DNA from: Halovenus aranensis
Lineage (GTDB): Archaea > Halobacteriota > Halobacteria > Halobacteriales > Haloarculaceae
Direction of reading: 5' to 3'
Length of the DNA stretch: 64,000 nucleotides
NCBI RefSeq assembly: GCF_900100385.1
Contig: NZ_FNFC01000015.1
Location: 18,926-82,925, forward strand
The position numbers and the translations under genes were made by a program. The notes beneath the pieces were generated by a model. The model was not told the origin of the DNA. It saw nothing but the letters and a program-made list of their open reading frames with translations, and ran no database searches. Positions 62,176 to 64,000 of this stretch are shown here, piece by piece (within the stretch, counting starts at the first letter, position 1; every line of letters starts with the position of its first letter).

Positions 62176-62763
62176 ATGGCACGAAGCTTCTATTCGCACA
62201 TCCGGGACGCATGGAAAGACCCGGACGACGGCAAAGTCGCACAGCTTCAGTGGGAACGACAGCAGGAATGGCGCGACCAGGGCGCTATCGAGCGCATCGA
62301 GCGCCCGACTCGGCTCGACCGGGCGCGCTCGCTTGGCTACAAGGCCAAACAGGGCGTCGTCCTCGCACGCGTAAGCGTCCGAAAGGGCGGGTCGCGCAAA
62401 CAGCGGTTCACGGCCGGTCGACGCTCGGCGCGCCAGGGTGTCAACCGCCTCAACCGCCGCAAGAACATCCAGCGCATCGCCGAGGAGCGATGTACCCGGA
62501 AGTTCACGAACCTGCGCGTCCTCAACTCGTACTGGGTCGGCGAAGACGGCAGCCAGAAGTGGTTCGAAGTAATCATGCTCGACCCAGAGCATCCGGCAAT
62601 CGAGAACGACGACGACCTGAACTGGATCTGTGACGACACGCACAAGAACCGCGCGATGCGTGGCCTCACGAGCGCCGGCACGCAGAACCGCGGGCTGGAG
62701 TCGAAAGGCAAGGGCACCGAGCGGACTCGCCCGAGTCTCTCCAGTAACAAATCGCGGAAGTAA
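62176..62763 (+). CDS. rpl15e: 50S ribosomal protein L15e
   Basis: The 195-residue basic protein begins MARSFYSHIRDAWKDPDDG. It has the L15e signature with PTRLDRARSLGYKAKQG, SVRKGGSRKQRFTAGR and TRKFTNLRVLNSYWVGEDG. It is an archaeal/eukaryotic-type large-subunit protein. The 158 bases upstream (62018-62175) hold no gene and probably carry the promoter. The neighbour downstream is aIF-1A, in opposite orientation. Confidence 0.97.
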   Translation: MARSFYSHIRDAWKDPDDGKVAQLQWERQQEWRDQGAIERIERPTRLDRARSLGYKAKQGVVLARVSVRKGGSRKQRFTAGRRSARQGVNRLNRRKNIQRIAEERCTRKFTNLRVLNSYWVGEDGSQKWFEVIMLDPEHPAIENDDDLNWICDDTHKNRAMRGLTSAGTQNRGLESKGKGTERTRPSLSSNKSRK

Positions 62764-62967
62764 CGCGGGCCGCCGGCGGTCTATCCACTCCTCGCAACAG
62801 TTACACCCCTCCAGCGACAGTCGAGTCACACCTGCTGTGAGTTTCGCCGAACGTATACCCCGAGTGAGAGACACATCGCTATGGGACGATGAACAGAGAG
62901 AGACACCGCCGGCAGGGGCTGTCGACTTCGTCGCCCGAATGGCGGCGGCGAGAGGGAAGAACCGCGG

Positions 62968-63255
62968 TTACTCCTGAATGTGACCTTCGTCGCGGAGCTG
63001 GTCGGCCTCCTGTTTCTCATAGCGCCACGTGATATCGGCTTTCTCGTCTTGCCAGTCCCACGGTTCGACGAGGACGACATCGTCTTCGCGAATCCAGATG
63101 CGTTTTTGCATCTTACCGGGGATGCGCGCCGTTCGCTCGACGCCGTCCATACAGCGGACGTTGACACGGTTTGCACCCAGCATGTCAGTCACGACCGCGA
63201 ACACTTCGTCGTCGTCCGGCATCCGCAGGTTCTTCCGTCCCTCGTTGTCACTCAT
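62968..63255 (-). CDS. eif1A: Translation initiation factor aIF-1A
   Basis: The 95-residue protein has the S1-like OB fold of eIF1A/aIF-1[38 protein letters not shown] and [15 protein letters not shown]. It helps the small ribosomal subunit select start codons. The start is the ATG at 63255 ([13 protein letters not shown]), because the earlier in-frame ATGs would include the promoter and IS end. An IS6-type element lies 49 bases upstream of its start, but the promoter appears intact. Confidence 0.95.
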   Translation of the reverse strand: MSDNEGRKNLRMPDDDEVFAVVTDMLGANRVNVRCMDGVERTARIPGKMQKRIWIREDDVVLVEPWDWQDEKADITWRYEKQEADQLRDEGHIQE

Positions 63256-63280
63256 ATCGGGTCGTTCGGAATCGATATAG

Positions 63281-63286
63281 TTTAAA
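63281..63286 (-). promoter_or_regulatory. TATA element of the aIF-1A gene
   Basis: TTTAAA centred 28 bases before the ATG at 63255 fits a haloarchaeal promoter with a very short leader. It lies 18 bases inside the point where the IS element begins. Confidence 0.6.
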
Positions 63287-63303
63287 TCTTCCACTTGCGT
63301 CGG

Positions 63304-63320
63304 GGTAGTGTTCAGATAAG
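63304..63320 (+). repeat. IS6 left inverted repeat
   Basis: GGTAGTGTTCAGATAAG matches the right end with one mismatch. The transposase stop codon lies within this repeat. Confidence 0.85.
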
Positions 63321-63953
63321 CTGATTCCATGCGAAGGCAAACGATCTAAGCCAGTCGTCAGCTGTGTCTGCTTGTGCGTTGCTGAAACAGTTTGAAAAGC
63401 TAGTGGTTCGACGTTTTACTTCTCGAAAGACACGTTCGACGCTGTTGCGATTTCCATTGCGTTCGTATCTGAAATCGAGGCCATGTCGTGAACAGGCGTC
63501 TTTCAGTGAATGCGAGCCATCGATGAGAAACACCGCATCGTCAACGTTGTGTTTCTCGCGAAGTTCAGCAAAGAATGCATGAGCGATTACCTTGTTTGTT
63601 GTCGGTTCAAGCTCTGTATGGAGTAATTCGTTTGTTTCGGGATCGACAGCAGCGTACAGCCAGTATTGCTCGTCATTGAGTTGGATCACAGTCTCGTCAA
63701 CCGCAACGTGATCCGGGTTTTGCCCATCTTCGGGCTGTAGATCTGCCTTATGAACCCAGTTATGAACAGTCGAACGCGCACGATCGACACCGAATATTTC
63801 AAGAACAGAAACAGTATTCGAAAGCGATAGTCCTGCAAGATGCAACTGAATACTGAGCTTCATCAGAAATCGCGGTGTCGCTTCTCGTTCAATAAACTCT
63901 AAGTTGATCTGGTCGATACTACCGCTGAGGCTAGCGTTTTCGGGCATGATCAC
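63312..63953 (-). CDS. IS6-family transposase
   Basis: The 213-residue protein has the DDE nuclease triad: D in [12 protein letters not shown] in [13 protein letters not shown], and E in [13 protein letters not shown]. The N-terminal helical region ([22 protein letters not shown]) is the DNA-binding part. It matches IS6-type (ISH15-like) haloarchaeal transposases in length. It looks intact. Its codon use is AT-richer than the host genes, consistent with a mobile element. It reads toward the aIF-1A gene. Confidence 0.92.
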   Translation of the reverse strand: MIMPENASLSGSIDQINLEFIEREATPRFLMKLSIQLHLAGLSLSNTVSVLEIFGVDRARSTVHNWVHKADLQPEDGQNPDHVAVDETVIQLNDEQYWLYAAVDPETNELLHTELEPTTNKVIAHAFFAELREKHNVDDAVFLIDGSHSLKDACSRHGLDFRYERNGNRNSVERVFREVKRRTTSFSNCFSNAQADTADDWLRSFAFAWNQLI

Positions 63954-63983
63954 TCAGAAAACGCTACGCCTCACTCTTCAATC

Positions 63984-64000
63984 CTTATCTGAACACCACC
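63984..64000 (-). repeat. IS6 right inverted repeat
   Basis: Reading the minus strand gives GGTGGTGTTCAGATAAG, matching the left repeat at 16 of 17 bases. It reaches the last base of the window. Confidence 0.85.

Larger units (their letters stand above)
63304..64000. mobile_element. IS6-family insertion sequence
   Basis: A 697-base element is bounded by inverted repeats GGTAGTGTTCAGATAAG (63304-63320) and GGTGGTGTTCAGATAAG (complement of 63984-64000), matching at 16 of 17 positions. It carries one transposase gene that fills most of it. The window ends exactly at the right inverted repeat, so the target duplication on that side cannot be seen. The left flank (63296-63303, tgcgtcgg) is the candidate 8-bp duplication. 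Confidence 0.85.

Overview
The window comes from a haloarchaeon (class Halobacteria), probably the main chromosome. The evidence is high GC with strong GC at third codon positions, very acidic proteins, archaeal ribosomal proteins L15e and L40e, initiation factor aIF-1A, a bat-type HTH regulator, a HemAT oxygen transducer, and many twin-arginine lipoprotein signals. I cannot name the genus from sequence alone. No tRNA, rRNA or CRISPR array was found.

Layout. 1-2.6 kb: sulfur handling (YeeE/YedE membrane protein cut by the window edge, rhodanese-metallo-beta-lactamase protein, TusA, DsrE-like). 2.6-9.5 kb: HAD phosphatase, class V aminotransferase, and a peptide/nickel-type ABC transporter split over two diverging transcripts, with no binding protein in sight. 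9.5-23.5 kb: housekeeping and small genes (UPF0215, type 4 uracil-DNA glycosylase, hydrolases, L40e, NUDIX, stress protein, amino-acid permease, response regulator-kinase, hotdog thioesterase, ZIP transporter, radical SAM-HhH protein). 23.5-25.8 kb: an AT-richer islet with a SIR2-TPR protein, a candidate NADase defence gene, next to a GC-rich hairpin element. 25.8-29 kb: gamma-carbonic-anhydrase-like protein, membrane histidine kinase, small-molecule kinase.

29.0-37.4 kb is a probable catabolic locus: duplicated EthD protein, HD protein, a branched-chain-type ABC importer with fused LivH-LivM permease, a VOC protein and a phenylacetate-CoA-ligase-like enzyme. These suggest uptake and CoA activation of an organic acid, possibly aromatic, that cannot be named here. 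37.4-49.3 kb holds two soluble chemotaxis-type transducers, an HtrA-like protease, a bat-type regulator divergent from an RND exporter, an acyltransferase, MazG-like protein, and gcvT-gcvH without gcvP.

49.7-57 kb is an iron/siderophore uptake locus (two FAD oxidoreductases, FecCD permease, ATPase, Tat-lipoprotein binding protein, small proteins). Two of its starts follow TTAGG-N4-CCTAA palindromes at identical spacing. It is followed by a znuACB-dtxR-like operon read in the opposite direction, whose promoter carries two inverted repeats exactly 20 bp apart, one of the form TTAGA-N4-TCTAA. The end of the window has a two-wHTH regulator, L15e, aIF-1A, and an IS6-family insertion sequence just upstream of the aIF-1A promoter.
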